Assembly: GCA_013112685.1 (NCBI GenBank)
Contig: JABFGC010000001.1
Coordinates: 868,001-932,000 of the forward strand
From: Chloroflexota bacterium
Lineage (GTDB): Bacteria; Chloroflexota; Anaerolineae; Anaerolineales; Villigracilaceae
DNA: 64,000 bases
Reading direction: 5' to 3'
A program made the position numbers and the translations under genes. The number at the start of each line of letters is the position of its first letter. The stretch's first letter is position 1. Positions 17,537 through 32,444 of the stretch are shown piece by piece. Under the pieces are notes generated by a model. The model did not search any database. It had not been told where the DNA came from and worked only from the letters and a program-made list of their open reading frames with translations.

Positions 17537-17986
17537 ATGGCAGGACTTTACTTCGAAGAATTCTCGGTAGGACAAAGCGTCAAGACCGTGGGGCGCACCA
17601 TCAGCGAAGATGCCATCTTTTCCTTTGCCGGGCTGACGGGCGACTACAACCAGATCCACACCGATGCGGCGTTCGCCGCCGCCACCCAGTTTGGTCAGCG
17701 CATCGCGCACGGACTGCTGGGCTTGTCCATCGCCGTCGGCTTGATCATGCGGACGGGTCTGCTCGAAGGGACGGTGCTTGCCTTCCGTGAAATCCAGGAG
17801 TGGAAGTTCGTCAAACCGTTCTTCATCGGCGATACCGTCCATGCCGTGTTGACCATCACCGAAACCAAAGCCCTGCCGCGCATCGGCGGCGGCGCGTTGA
17901 CCGCCCATGTCGAAGTCTGCAACCAAAACGATGAAGTCTGCCAGCGCGGGACGCTGAATTTATTGATGTTGAGCAAACCGAAGTGA
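17537..17986 (+). CDS. MaoC-family (R)-enoyl-CoA hydratase
   Basis: 149 aa hot-dog fold. The hydratase-2 motif FAGLTGDYNQIHTDAAFA supplies the catalytic Asp and His, followed by RIAHGLLGLSIAVGL. Members hydrate short enoyl-CoA to (R)-3-hydroxyacyl-CoA or act in related acyl-CoA steps; substrate unknown. GGAG (17524-17527) lies 9 nt before the ATG. Monocistronic by spacing. Confidence 0.85.
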   Translation: MAGLYFEEFSVGQSVKTVGRTISEDAIFSFAGLTGDYNQIHTDAAFAAATQFGQRIAHGLLGLSIAVGLIMRTGLLEGTVLAFREIQEWKFVKPFFIGDTVHAVLTITETKALPRIGGGALTAHVEVCNQNDEVCQRGTLNLLMLSKPK

Positions 17987-18045
17987 TTTCATCCGCTAAC
18001 CACGCTCATCCCGCAAACGGGAAGCGAATATGAAGGTTTTACAAA

Positions 18046-21000
18046 ATGAGCAATGAAGATAATGACAGGCTGCGGCGTCTTCTCCGCTCCGAGGAAGAGA
18101 CGCGCAAGGATTTGGAGTCCGCGCCTCCCTCCGACGGGACGACTGACTCTGCCAAAAAGACAGAAGGCACCACGCCGATTTTGAATCTGCCCGACCTCGA
18201 CGAAAACAACATGCCCCTCCCCAGGCGTGTGGACGAAGTGGACCTCGAAGGCACGCGCGTCACTTCGGCGGCATACCGCCAGACCAGCCAGCGCCCGGCA
18301 AACCAGGCAGGGACAAACCAACAGCGCCCCATCTACCGTCTTCCACAGAATCGGGCGCAGCAACAGCGGGTCAATTCCACAGGTCAACCCGTGAAATCCG
18401 GCGGCGTTGGCGGCTGGTTCTCCTCGCTTGCCTCCAAACTGCGCGGCAACAAGGGCTGTCTCATACGCGGATTCATCCTTTCGATCTTCGCTGTGGTGAT
18501 TCTCGGCTTGTGCGCCGGTTCGATCCTCGTTTACCAATACTATGCCATCGCCAGCACCCTGCCCGATGTCAGCGACCTGAAGAACCGCACTTCGCAGTTT
18601 CAGACCACCCGCATCCTCGACCGCAACGGACAGCCGCTGTTCGAACTGCTCGATCCCACCGCCGGACGCCGCACCTACGTCACGCTGGAGGATATTTCGC
18701 CGTATCTCATCGCCGCCACGATCGCCACCGAAGACAAGGACTTCTACAACAATCCGGGCTTCGACCCCATCGCCATCATGCGCGCTTTGTGGGTGAACTA
18801 CATCACCGAAGGCGAGGGCGGCGGCGCATCCACCATCACCCAGCAACTTGCGCGCGCATTATTGCTCACTCCCGAAGAGCGCGCCCAGCGGACGTACACC
18901 CGCAAGACGCGCGAGATCATCCTCGCCGCGGAAATCACCCGCCGCTATTCCAAGGATGAAATCCTCGAACTCTATCTGAACGAAATCTACTACGGCAATC
19001 TCGCCTACGGCATCGAAGCCGCCGCCGAGACTTATTTCAACAAAACCGCCAAAGACCTGACTCTCGGTGAAGCCGCCTTCCTGGCAGGCTTGCCGCAGTC
19101 CCCGGCGATCTACGACATTTACACGAACCCTGAAGTGACGCTGACCCGCCAGCAGCAGGTGCTGGTTCTGATGTTCGAACTCAGCCAGGCGGAAAATTGC
19201 ATCAAGGTCAGCAATAGCGAAGAACCCGTCTGCGTGGGCCCCCGTCGCTGCAACCGAAGCCGCCAACCAGATCAAAGCCTATCCGTTCACACCGCCCACC
19301 TTTGGCGCGAAGTACCCGCACTGGGTCAACTACGTCCGCGCGGAGTTGGAAAAACTGTACGACGCACAGACCATTTATCGCTCCGGCTTCGTCGTCTACA
19401 CCACCATTGACCCGGTCCTGCAAGACCGCGCGCAGGAACTGGTTACAACCCAGGTCGCAGCAATGGCGGATAGCAACGCAAAGAACGGCGCGCTGGTCGC
19501 CATCCGTCCGTCCACCGGCGAAATCCTCGCCATGATCGGCTCGCCCGATTTCAGCAACGCGGCGATCTCCGGTCAGATCAACATGGCGATCAGCCCCACA
19601 CGCCAGCCGGGGTCGTCCATCAAGCCCATCACCTATGTCGCCGCCTTTGAAAAAGGCTGGACTCCCTCCACCTGGATTTGGGACGTGCCCACTCAATTTC
19701 CCGATGGAGCCAACCCGCCCTACGAGCCGCGCAACTACGACGGCAAATTCCACGGCGGCATGACCGTCCGCACGGCGCTCGCCAACTCGTTCAATATCCC
19801 CGCCGTCAAAACCCTGGAATTCGTGGGAATTTACGACAACCCCGACACGCCCGAAAAAGACGGCATGATCGCCATGGCGGAACGCCTCGGCATCACCTCG
19901 CTCACGCGGAACGACTACGGCTTGTCCCTCACATTGGGCGGCGGCGACGTCAGCCTGATTGACATGACCACCGCCTATTCCGTCTTTGCCAACAGCGGGA
20001 GGAAAGTAACGCCGGTCGCCATCCTCAAGATCACCACCTTCGACGGCGAAGTGGTTTACGAATACAAACCGCCCGAAGCCGAACGGCTCATCCGCGAGGA
20101 ACATGCCTATCTCATCTCCTCCATCCTTTCGGATAACGAAGCCCGCTCGTGGATGTTCGGGCGCAACTCCTCGCTGAATCTGTCCTTTCCGGTGGCGGCG
20201 AAAACCGGCACCACCAACGACATCCGCGATAACTGGACGCTCGGCTACACCCCCGACCTTGTCACCGGCGTATGGGTGGGCAACGCCGACTACACTCCCA
20301 TGACCGGCACCTCCGGTTTGAGCGGCGCAGCGCCCATCTGGTCGCAGTTCATGGAATTCGCCGTGCCGTACCTCACCAACGGCGCGCCGACCCCCTTCAA
20401 CCGTCCGCTGGGAATCGTGGATAAGGTCGTCTGCCGTCTCTCCGGCACCGAGCCATCCAACTGGTGTTCGTCGCAATACACCGAAGTCTTTGCCTTCGAC
20501 CAATTACCCCTGCCGCCCGGGCAAGACCTTGTGCGCCGCCTCAAAATTGACTTGTGGACCGGCTACCAGGCATCCGAAGCGTGTGAAGGACCCAGCAGGG
20601 AAATGCTGGTCATGAACGTCAAAGATCCCTGGGCGCGCAAGTGGCTGGAGACCGACGACGGCAAGCGGTGGCTGGCAGGCAACGAATTCCCGGAAGACCC
20701 GGTTTACGCGCCCGAGCGCGAATGCAAAGAAGGCGATCCGCGTCCGCATCTCGGCATCAACCTCAACGACGGGCAGGTCATCTCCACGCCCGTGCTGGAA
20801 ATCAAAGGCACAGCCCGCGCCGACGATGAAATCGAAAAATGGGTGCTGGAATTTGGGCTGGGCGAAGACCCCGGCTCATGGACGGTGCTGAACGAGAGCG
20901 ACAAACCCGTGGAGAACGGCACGCTTCACACCTGGAATTTGAGCGGCATGCCCAACGGAATTGTGACCCTCCGCCTGACACTTATCGGCAAAAATGCGGA

Positions 21001-21193
21001 AGTGGATAAACGCATCCGGCTGAACCTGAGCCTGCCGACTCCCACCGCGCCGCCCGCCACGCCGACATTGACCCCGTCTCCCACGCAGTTCCCGCCGACG
21101 CCGACAGCGACGCCGACATCCACGCAAATCATCCTCCCACCGACGGAAACGCCGACACTGCAACCCACACCGACCGAAACGCCGACGCCATAA
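18046..21193 (+). CDS. penicillin-binding protein 1A, bifunctional (frameshifted)
   Basis: 1048 aa after correction. A 140-residue polar cytoplasmic N-terminus and one membrane helix (FILSIFAVVILGLCAGSILV) lead into a GT51 glycosyltransferase domain (IATEDKDFYNNPG with catalytic Glu, GGASTITQQLARALLL, ILELYLNEIYYGN). Then comes a transpeptidase with GSSIKP (SxxK), NSFN (SxN) and AAKTGTTN (KTG). The tail is Thr/Pro-rich. It polymerises and crosslinks peptidoglycan, which is notable for a phylum often called monoderm. One extra G in 19236-19238 (GTGGGCCCC) breaks the frame. Nearest starts agree with ATG 18046. Confidence 0.9.
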
Positions 21194-21322
21194 TCCGTGA
21201 AACCCTCGACGGGGCGGCATGGCATTCTCAAGCCTCCAGGCGAGGGAATTCCGAGGCAGCCCGACCAGCCCAAATGTCCGAAAAGAGGCGCGGTTCCACC
21301 TAAAATTTCTTCACGAAATACC

Positions 21323-21351
21323 TTGACTCCGACCCATCTAATCCGTATAAT
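21323..21351 (+). promoter_or_regulatory. strong sigma70 promoter for rpoC
   Basis: TTGACT (21323-21328), a 17-bp spacer, and a perfect TATAAT (21346-21351). Transcription should start near 21358, leaving a leader of about 145 nt. Confidence 0.85.
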
Positions 21352-21389
21352 ATAGGGGTTGGATGTAAAAAACGAGCCATAAACACCAG

Positions 21390-21420
21390 CAAGCGCTTGA
21401 GAAAAGCCTCAAAGCGCTTG
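21390..21420 (+). promoter_or_regulatory. stable hairpin in the rpoC leader
   Basis: CAAGCGCTTGAG (21390-21401) pairs with CTCAAAGCGCTTG (21408-21420) with one bulged A around an AAAAGC-type loop, followed by CATTTGTTTGTCTC. It could be a weak attenuator or a protein-binding site that tunes rpoC separately from rpoB. Confidence 0.5.
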
Positions 21421-21502
21421 CATTTGTTTGTCTCTGTTATGCGTCATCTACACGCTATGCAGGGAAGGCTCGACCGCATACTATTTTATAGGAGAGGACC
21501 CA

Positions 21503-25754
<4,252 letters not shown>

Positions 25755-25763
25755 TCCACCCAA

Positions 25764-25793
25764 CGCCTCGGACGAAAGTCCGGGGCGGTTTTT
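25764..25793 (+). terminator. rho-independent terminator after rpoC
   Basis: CGCCTCGGAC (25764-25773), loop GAAA, GTCCGGGGCG (25778-25787), then GTTTTTGTT. Ten base pairs with one G-U and a stable GNRA loop. Confidence 0.9.
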
Positions 25794-25807
25794 GTTGCCG
25801 GTTATTT

Positions 25808-25833
25808 TAAAACAAGTATACAGACTTGTTTTA
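25808..25833. promoter_or_regulatory. perfect 10-bp operator-like palindrome
   Basis: TAAAACAAGT (25808-25817), 6-bp spacer ATACAG, ACTTGTTTTA (25824-25833), 13 bp before the methyltransferase start and abutting a possible -10 (TACAAT, 25832-25837). The spacing suits a dimeric repressor. No regulator gene is adjacent. Confidence 0.55.
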
Positions 25834-25845
25834 CAATCAGGCGTA

Positions 25846-26703
25846 ATGAAACGAGTTTCCAAAAAACCGGAGGGACAGCCCACGCGCGGAAAGACCGCCT
25901 CGAACCGGCTCCGGCGGGCGGATAATTTCATCCTGCTCTACGAGCCCTCGCTTCTCACCCGGACCGATGGGCTGTTTGCCGAGTCCCTGTTCGTTGACCT
26001 CGGCTACGGCTTCGACCCGCGCACCACGCTCGAAAGCGCCGCGCGATTTCGGCGGCTGAACCCGGATTTGAAGATCCTTGGCGTGGAAATTGACAAGGAA
26101 CGGGTCGAGGCGGCGCAGCCCTTTGCGGACGAGAAGACGTTCTTCCGTCTGGGAGGATTCAACCTCCCTTTGCAGAACAGTGAGCGGGTCCGTTTGATGC
26201 GTGCGTTCAACGTCCTGCGCCAATACGAAGAAAAGGATTTCATCCCCGCGTATGAACGTCTCGCAGAGTATGTCCTCCCCGGCGGGCTGATGATCGAAGG
26301 GACGTCGAATCCGTTCGGCAGCGTCTGGGCGGCGAACCTGGTGAGAAAGACCCTGTCCGACAGCTTGCTGTCGAGTAAAGAGGATTTGAGAATTGGCGCC
26401 TGGAGAATTGAGGCGCTGGTCTTCAGCACCAATTTCCGCCTGGGGTTCGAGGTGGAGGAGTTTCAGACCATCCTGCCGAAGAATTACATCCACCGCATGG
26501 CGGCGGGCGAACCGATCTACGAATTCTTCGAGGCGTGGAAGCGTTCCACCGCGGAGACCTCGCACGCAAAAGTCTTTGGGTGGAAGCAATGGTTCACTGC
26601 TTCGGCGGAGCGGCTTTTTGAAAAAGGATTCAAAGTGGACCTGCACAAAAAGTGGCTGGGCAGGGGCTGGCTGGTTTGGTATCAGCCCGGAACATTCGCC
26701 TGA
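25846..26703 (+). CDS. class I SAM-dependent methyltransferase-like protein
   Basis: 285 aa. SLFVDLGYGFDPRTTL resembles the SAM-binding GxGxxP loop, ILGVEIDKERVEAAQPF the acidic ribose-binding turn, and AEYVLPGGLMIEGT the post-strand region. The first 25 residues are basic (KRVSKKPEGQPTRG). ATG 25846 sits just after the palindrome; an upstream in-frame start would read through it. Target unknown. Confidence 0.65.
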   Translation: MKRVSKKPEGQPTRGKTASNRLRRADNFILLYEPSLLTRTDGLFAESLFVDLGYGFDPRTTLESAARFRRLNPDLKILGVEIDKERVEAAQPFADEKTFFRLGGFNLPLQNSERVRLMRAFNVLRQYEEKDFIPAYERLAEYVLPGGLMIEGTSNPFGSVWAANLVRKTLSDSLLSSKEDLRIGAWRIEALVFSTNFRLGFEVEEFQTILPKNYIHRMAAGEPIYEFFEAWKRSTAETSHAKVFGWKQWFTASAERLFEKGFKVDLHKKWLGRGWLVWYQPGTFA

Positions 26704-26757
26704 ACGAGAGCGTCATCAGAGCGGGGTTTTGCATGGCATTACAAGAAAGGAGCAGAT

Positions 26758-27672
26758 ATGTCCCGTTACAAAGGATTTATCTTTCTTGGCTTTGCGGTCC
26801 TGTCCGCCGGGCTTGCGTGTGCGATCCCTGGCTTGGTTGCACCGGACGGCGGCGCATTGAGTACAGCCGCCGCACAGACGGTGATCGCCGGGTTGACACA
26901 GACGGTATCCCCGGAAACCCCTTCGCCGGGCTTGGAACTGACCTTGACGCTGGCTTCCACTTTCACCCTCGCGCCCCCAACCCTGACCCCCACACAAACG
27001 TTGACGCCGACTCTCACATTCACCGTCACGCCCTCCATTCCGTTGATCAGCGTGTCGGTGAATACGAACTGCCGCACGGGTCCCGGCAAGGTGTATCCGC
27101 TTGTGGGCGCTCTTTTGGTGGGGGAGGTTGCCGAAGTGTACGGGCGCGACCCGACGGGAAATTACTGGTACATCCGCAACCCAGACAGCAGCGACGGTTT
27201 TTGCTGGGTGTGGGGGGAATACGCCGCGTTGACGGGTCCATTCCTGAGCCTGCCGGTTTTCACGCCGCCTCCCACCCCCACAATGACCCTCACACCCACT
27301 CCCACAATCACGCCAACCCCAAGCCCGAATTTCACGATCAAGTATGAGGGGATGGATTCCTGTTCAGAGTGGTGGCTGGAGGTGCGGGTCAAGAACACCG
27401 GTTCGACCCCGCTGCGCTCCATGAAGTTCAAGATCAAGGATACAGTGACGGGCACCGAGATCGTAGCGTTGGCTGACGGGTTTGTGAATCTGGACGGCTG
27501 TTCGACGACGTTCACGAAGGACAAGCTTGCGCCGGGCGACGAGTTCATCATCAGTTCGCCGTTGTTCAGTTACGACCCGACCGGCAACAAGATGAGGGTG
27601 ATCCTCACGCTATGCACCCAGAACAGCCAGAAAGGACGCTGCGTCACCCGAAGGATAAGTTTCAAACCGTAG
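26758..27672 (+). CDS. lipoprotein with SH3b-like domain 1
   Basis: 304 aa. Signal peptide with lipobox LSAGLAC, a Thr/Pro-rich linker (TPTQTLTPTL), and an SH3b-like module with NCRTGPGKVYPLVGALLVGE and YWYIRNP (about 100-160). A second Thr/Pro linker leads to a C-terminal beta domain holding Cys in DSCSEWW, DGCSTTF and LTLCTQ. Displayed on the outer face of the membrane; SH3b modules often bind cell-wall peptides. Tandem paralogue at 27791. Confidence 0.75.
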   Translation: MSRYKGFIFLGFAVLSAGLACAIPGLVAPDGGALSTAAAQTVIAGLTQTVSPETPSPGLELTLTLASTFTLAPPTLTPTQTLTPTLTFTVTPSIPLISVSVNTNCRTGPGKVYPLVGALLVGEVAEVYGRDPTGNYWYIRNPDSSDGFCWVWGEYAALTGPFLSLPVFTPPPTPTMTLTPTPTITPTPSPNFTIKYEGMDSCSEWWLEVRVKNTGSTPLRSMKFKIKDTVTGTEIVALADGFVNLDGCSTTFTKDKLAPGDEFIISSPLFSYDPTGNKMRVILTLCTQNSQKGRCVTRRISFKP

Positions 27673-27790
27673 TTATAATTGGGTCACACATCATCCCGAA
27701 GGTTGAGCAGAGACGCCTCTGAAGCACGGGAGCCTTTGGGATAAACTTCATAAGATGCGCCGGGCAAACGCCCGTCGAAGGGAAGTCCTC

Positions 27791-28726
27791 ATGCCTCGTT
27801 CTCGACGAATGAATCTTCTGGTTTTGGTTCTGCTGTCCGCAACGTTTGCCTGTGTCGTTCCGGGCATGCCCGCGGATGTGGATACCGTCAGCACGTCTGC
27901 GGCGGAGACAGTCATCGCCGGTTTGACCCGGGATGCGGCGCAGGGCCCCCGCCCGGCGCAGAACCTACATTGACCCTCACCTTCACGCCGACGCTAATCC
28001 GCCCCACACTGCGCGCCGTCACCGAAACGCTCACGCCCGCGCCCATTATCACGGCGTCGCTCACTCTTCCGCCCGGCGCGGATGTTCCCACTGCCATACC
28101 GGAGACCGTGCTGATCAGCGTTTCGAGACCGACGAACTGTCGCGTCGGTCCGGGCAAGGCTTATGAGGTTGCCGGGACTCTGCTGGTCGGCGAAGAGGCG
28201 GAAGTCCTCGGGACGCGACGCAACCGGCGAGTACTGGTACATCCCCAACCCCGACCTGGGTGTGGAATTCTGCTGGGTATGGGGAGAATACGCCACATTG
28301 ACGGGAACGACTGCGTTCGTACCGGTCTTTACGCCGCCGCCCACCTTCACGTCCACAGCAACCAGCGTGCCGGTCTTGAATTTCAAACTGCGGGGCGCCG
28401 GCATGGACTTGTGCAGCGGCATTTGGTGGATGCGGGTCGAGATCAGCAACCTCAGCGAATATTCGTTCAAGTCGCTGAAAATCGAGATGCAGGACTTGGA
28501 TACGAACGCTTATCGCGTCACGTCCAGCAACGGCTTTGCCAGCCGCAAAGGCTGCGGCGCGTACACCGTTGCCGATGTGATCGTCCCCAACGGCGTCTTC
28601 ATCGTGGACGGACCCAAGTTCGACTACAACCTGCGCGGACACACTTTGCGCGGCTTTGTCACTGTATGCACCGAATCCGAACTAAAGGGGATTTGTACGA
28701 CCAATCAGGGCAGTTTCAGACCGTGA
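27791..28726 (+). CDS. lipoprotein with SH3b-like domain 2 (frameshifted)
   Basis: 311 aa after correction; same plan as the gene before it. Lipobox SATFAC, linker, NCRVGPGKAYEVAGTLLVGE and EYWYIPNPDLGVEFCWVWGEY, C-terminal Cys-containing domain (MDLCSGIWWMRVEI, RKGCGAYTV). Breaks: one missing base at the G run 27943-27945 (next to GGCC) and one extra A at 28213; they cancel. A recent tandem duplication followed by divergence is the simplest origin. Confidence 0.7.
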
Positions 28727-28729
28727 GTC

Positions 28730-29146
28730 TCATCCCTTTTTTCTGCGGATGAGGAAGAACGGAACGAGCATCAACGGAACGGAGAGGAGGAGACCGATCA
28801 GCCCGCCGATGCCGAACACGCCGCCGATGGTCGCGATGGCGAACTCTGCATTGTCAATGGTGTCTGTGGAGCCGTCGGGGAAATAGCAGGTGATCTCGAC
28901 CGTATGTCCGCGCGTGCCGAAGGGACTCGTGGTGGTCGGCGTGGATACGCCTTCCTGAACGGACGTGCGTTCCGCGCCGGGACAATACATGGCGACGGCG
29001 ATCTTTTCATCCAGGTCTGGCACGGCGAACAGGGCGGGACCGATCATGAAGGTGGTGACAAACAGGATGCCGCTTGAGAGAACGCAAAGCAGCACCCAGG
29101 CGATGATGCGCGCGATCCAAACTTCTTTTGATGTGTTAAGTTTCAT
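28730..29146 (-). CDS. small membrane protein, unknown function
   Basis: 138 aa. Two hydrophobic segments (about 12-35 and 103-130) bracket an extracytoplasmic loop with two Cys (MYCPGAERT, ITCYFPDG) that may form a disulfide. Ends RRKKG on the cytoplasmic side. ATG 29146 follows GAGGTGAA. I recognise no family. Confidence 0.65.
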   Translation of the reverse strand: MKLNTSKEVWIARIIAWVLLCVLSSGILFVTTFMIGPALFAVPDLDEKIAVAMYCPGAERTSVQEGVSTPTTTSPFGTRGHTVEITCYFPDGSTDTIDNAEFAIATIGGVFGIGGLIGLLLSVPLMLVPFFLIRRKKG

Positions 29147-29216
29147 GCTTCACCTCTAATGCAATTCATTGTAAATTTCACATCGGGTTATACAATCACC
29201 CAAAAGTGCGGGGGAC

Positions 29217-29245
29217 TTGACGCATCCCTTTTTTGCCCGTAAGAT
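29217..29245 (+). promoter_or_regulatory. promoter for gyrA
   Basis: TTGACG (29217-29222), 17-bp spacer, TAAGAT (29240-29245). The leader then contains a strong palindrome. Confidence 0.6.
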
Positions 29246-29284
29246 AAGCCCCGCGATAGAACAAATTTTCCCTACCCCTCCCTG

Positions 29285-29317
29285 CCCTCCCCAAATTCCA
29301 AAGGAATTTGGGGAGGG
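29285..29317 (+). repeat. 15-bp perfect hairpin in the gyrA leader
   Basis: CCCTCCCCAAATTCC (29285-29299), AAA loop, exact complement 29303-29317, then a small GACCGAAGGTC hairpin. It is similar in kind to the G/C-rich repeat inserted at 12513. It may modulate gyrA transcript folding. Confidence 0.65.
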
Positions 29318-29350
29318 TGACCGAAGGTCGGGTGGGGCGTTGGAGTCATC

Positions 29351-31960
29351 ATGGAACTCGGTATCGTACGCAAAATTGACATAGACCAGGAAATGCAGCA
29401 GGCATATCTCGATTACGCCATGTCCGTGATCGTATCGCGCGCCCTGCCCGACGCCCGCGACGGACTCAAGCCCGTACAGCGCCGCATCCTTTACGCAATG
29501 TATGACATGGGCTTGCGCGCCGATTCGCCGTATAAAAAGTCCGCGCGTATTGTGGGTGAAGTGCTCGGCAAATATCACCCGCACGGCGACGCCGCCGTGT
29601 ACGAAGCGATGGCGCGCCTCGCGCAGGACTTCACCATGCGCACCATGCTGGTGGACGGTCAGGGTAACTTCGGCTCGGTGGATGGCGACCCGCCCGCCGC
29701 GATGCGTTATACCGAGGCGCGCCTCACCAACGCCGCGCTCGACATTCTCTTCGACCTCAACAAGAACACCGTTGATTTCACGCCGAACTTCGACGACACG
29801 CTCGAAGAGCCGAGCGTGCTCCCCGCTGCGATTCCCAACCTGCTGGTCAACGGCGCGACGGGCATCGCCGTCGGCATGGCAACCTCCATTCCGCCGCACA
29901 ACCTCGGGGAAGTGGTGGATGCGCTGGTGTTCATGCTCGAAAAGTGGGAAAAACTGGACGACATTGACGTCGAACAGTTGATGAAATTCGTCCAGGGTCC
30001 CGATTTTCCGACGGGCGGTCTCATCATCCAGGAAAAAGGCGAGGACGGACTCGAATCCGCGTATGGCTCGGGGCGCGGAAAAGTCACCGTGCAGGCAAAG
30101 GCGCACATCGAAGAGATGGAGCGCGGCAAGAGCCGCATCATCGTCACGGAACTGCCGTACACAGTCAACAAATCCAGTTTGATCGAGCGCATCGCCGAAC
30201 TTGCGCGCGAAGGTCACCTCGAAGGTCTCTCCGACCTGCGCGATGAATCGGACCGCCAGGGCATGCGCATCGTCCTCGAACTGACGAAGAACGCCGACCC
30301 CAACTTCGTCCTGCGCGATCTCTACAAACGCACGCCGATGCAGACCACCTTCAGCATCAACCTGCTGGCATTGGTGGACGGCGAGCCGCGCACGTTAACC
30401 CTCAAGCAGGCGCTGCGCGTCTATTTGGAACACAGGCTCACGGTCATAAAGAGGCGGGCGGAGTTCGACCTCGAAAAGGCGAAGGCGCGCCAGCACATCC
30501 TCGAAGGCTATCTGACCGCGCTGAAGAATCTGGATGAGATCATCGAACTGATCCGCTCCGCCTCGGACGTGGACGCGGCGCGGGTCAAGCTCATGAAGCG
30601 CTACAAGCTGACAGAGATTCAAGCCAACGCCATCCTCGATATGCAGCTGCGTCGTCTTGCGGCTTTGGAAAGAAAGAAGATCGAAACCGAATACAAGGAA
30701 GTGACCGCGCTCATCAAGGAATTGACGACGCTGTTGAAATCGCCCAGGTTGATGCGCGGCGTGGTTGCCGATGAACTGTTGAAGGTCAAAGCCGCGTATG
30801 GCGACCGCCGCCGCACGCAGATCGTCAGCGTGAAGGAAGGCGCGAAGGCAGGCAAGGCGCTCACCACGCACGACCTGATGCCCCAACAAACCGTGTGGAT
30901 CGGCGTGACCGACGACGGTTTGGTCTCGCGCACGGCGGACGAAAAACAACCGCGTCATTCCGGCAACGATGCGCCGCGCTTTTTGGTGAAGGCATCCACC
31001 ACCGACACGGTGTATTTCGTGAGCAAACTTGGAAAAGCCGCTGCGGTTGCCGCGCATTTGATTCCCGAAGCGGGCAAGTTGAGTCAGGGTGTGCCGTGGC
31101 ATCGCGTCTCTCCTTTAAGTGATACGGATTCTCTCGCGGCGGTCTTTGCCCTGCCTGCGAATAAATCTGCATTAGGTGAAGAGACCTGCGTCATTACCGT
31201 CACGCGCTTCGGCATGATCAAGAAGAGCCTCGTCTCCGAACTGCCTGGTCCTTCATCGCAAACGTTTACGCTGGTCAAGGTCAATGAAGGCGACCGACTC
31301 GGCTGGGTCGGGCTGACGGACGGCAGGAAGGAAATCCTGCTCGTCACGGCGGGCGGCATGGCGATCCGCTTCAAGGAGGACGACGTGCGCCCGATGGGTC
31401 TCGTGGCGGCGGGCGTGAACGGCATGAAACTCGAAGACAAGGACGAAGTCGTCGGCGCGGAAATCCTGCCCGTGGATGGCGACATCTTCCTGCTCGCCAG
31501 CGACGGCAAAGCCAAGCGCGTGGAGTCGAAAGACTTCCCCGTGCAGGGACGCTATGGCAAGGGCGTCGTCGCGTGGGATTTGCCCAACAAAGTGACTCTC
31601 GCCGCCGTCGCCAGCGGAAAACCGAACGTCATGGCGACCATTCACCTCAGCAAGGGTGCGCCCAAATCCACACGGCTGGATGCGGCGGGTCTGCGCAAAC
31701 GCGCCTCGTCGAAGGGCGATGAAGTGGTGGAAGTGAAGCCAGGCGAGAGCGTGCTCTCGGTCAATGTGGGCTGGACGGTGGAGCGGTTTGTGGAAGTGGA
31801 AAAGAAAGAGGAAAGAGGAAAGAAGGAACCCTCACGCGGCGCTCAGGGCAGGAGTGGAAAGCGGAAAGCGGTGAAGGCTTCTGCGAAGAAGAAGGCTGCC
31901 AAGCCTGCAAAAAAGAAATCATCGCCAAAGAAGGGGAAGGCGGTCAAGAAGAAAAAGTAG
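29351..31960 (+). CDS. gyrA: DNA gyrase / topoisomerase IV subunit A
   Basis: 869 aa. Cuts and reseals DNA through Tyr in [12 protein letters not shown]. The quinolone region reads [14 protein letters not shown]. coli Ser83 is Ala and Asp87 is Glu here. [17 protein letters not shown] precedes the tower and coiled coil. In the C-terminal propeller, the first-blade GyrA-box position reads KQPRHSGN instead of QRRGGKG, while a QGRYGKG element occurs in a late blade near residue 735, so ParC-like function is possible. The last 50 residues are a Lys/Ala tail like histone H1. No gyrB nearby. TTGGAG precedes ATG. Confidence 0.85.
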   Translation: MELGIVRKIDIDQEMQQAYLDYAMSVIVSRALPDARDGLKPVQRRILYAMYDMGLRADSPYKKSARIVGEVLGKYHPHGDAAVYEAMARLAQDFTMRTMLVDGQGNFGSVDGDPPAAMRYTEARLTNAALDILFDLNKNTVDFTPNFDDTLEEPSVLPAAIPNLLVNGATGIAVGMATSIPPHNLGEVVDALVFMLEKWEKLDDIDVEQLMKFVQGPDFPTGGLIIQEKGEDGLESAYGSGRGKVTVQAKAHIEEMERGKSRIIVTELPYTVNKSSLIERIAELAREGHLEGLSDLRDESDRQGMRIVLELTKNADPNFVLRDLYKRTPMQTTFSINLLALVDGEPRTLTLKQALRVYLEHRLTVIKRRAEFDLEKAKARQHILEGYLTALKNLDEIIELIRSASDVDAARVKLMKRYKLTEIQANAILDMQLRRLAALERKKIETEYKEVTALIKELTTLLKSPRLMRGVVADELLKVKAAYGDRRRTQIVSVKEGAKAGKALTTHDLMPQQTVWIGVTDDGLVSRTADEKQPRHSGNDAPRFLVKASTTDTVYFVSKLGKAAAVAAHLIPEAGKLSQGVPWHRVSPLSDTDSLAAVFALPANKSALGEETCVITVTRFGMIKKSLVSELPGPSSQTFTLVKVNEGDRLGWVGLTDGRKEILLVTAGGMAIRFKEDDVRPMGLVAAGVNGMKLEDKDEVVGAEILPVDGDIFLLASDGKAKRVESKDFPVQGRYGKGVVAWDLPNKVTLAAVASGKPNVMATIHLSKGAPKSTRLDAAGLRKRASSKGDEVVEVKPGESVLSVNVGWTVERFVEVEKKEERGKKEPSRGAQGRSGKRKAVKASAKKKAAKPAKKKSSPKKGKAVKKKK

Positions 31961-32207
31961 GAATTGCGACCTCTGAATTAATGACTCACCTTACGCGATT
32001 TCGTCGTAGGGGCGCAAGAGGCAATAAGAACAAGAAGAAGGAAGGAAAAGATCATCTTCTGCATGATTTGACCTCGTTCAAAACGGCAAAAGTCGAACAC
32101 GGCAGATTCGCTCACTCTGTTTTTTAGGCTGCGTGAAATCCAGCGCATCCCTGTCCGTCGGCTGGTCGTTGACGATGTAGGTTTTGTCTTGCACGGGGAA
32201 AATCCCC

Positions 32208-32444
32208 TTATTTTTTAAGCAGCGCGCGAAATTCTTCCGCTGAAATATCGGCGTCGCGTAAAATGCCGCGTAATGTCCCGATCGGAACTTCGCGCCCGGG
32301 GTGAATAGGCACTGTGGCGCGTCTCTTGTCCGATTCGCGCCACATGGTCAAATGGCTGCCTTTTTGTCTCTTTTCAACAAAGCCAGCCTTCTTCAAGACG
32401 CGCACCAATTGGTCGCAGGTCACGCGGGGAAATTTTTCGGTCAT
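32208..32444 (-). CDS. hicA: HicA-family mRNA interferase toxin
   Basis: 78 aa double-stranded-RNA-binding-like fold. KKAGFVEKRQKGSHLTMWR holds the conserved GSH with catalytic His; IHPGREVPIGTLRGILRDADIS is the usual C-terminal signature. It cleaves mRNA when released from HicB. It overlaps hicB by 4 nt (32441-32444). Confidence 0.88.
   Translation of the reverse strand: MTEKFPRVTCDQLVRVLKKAGFVEKRQKGSHLTMWRESDKRRATVPIHPGREVPIGTLRGILRDADISAEEFRALLKK

Noticed and set aside
31961..32207. Possible small genes between gyrA and hicA
   Set aside because: Short frames here have no ribosome site or conserved pattern; I see nothing supportable in this stretch.
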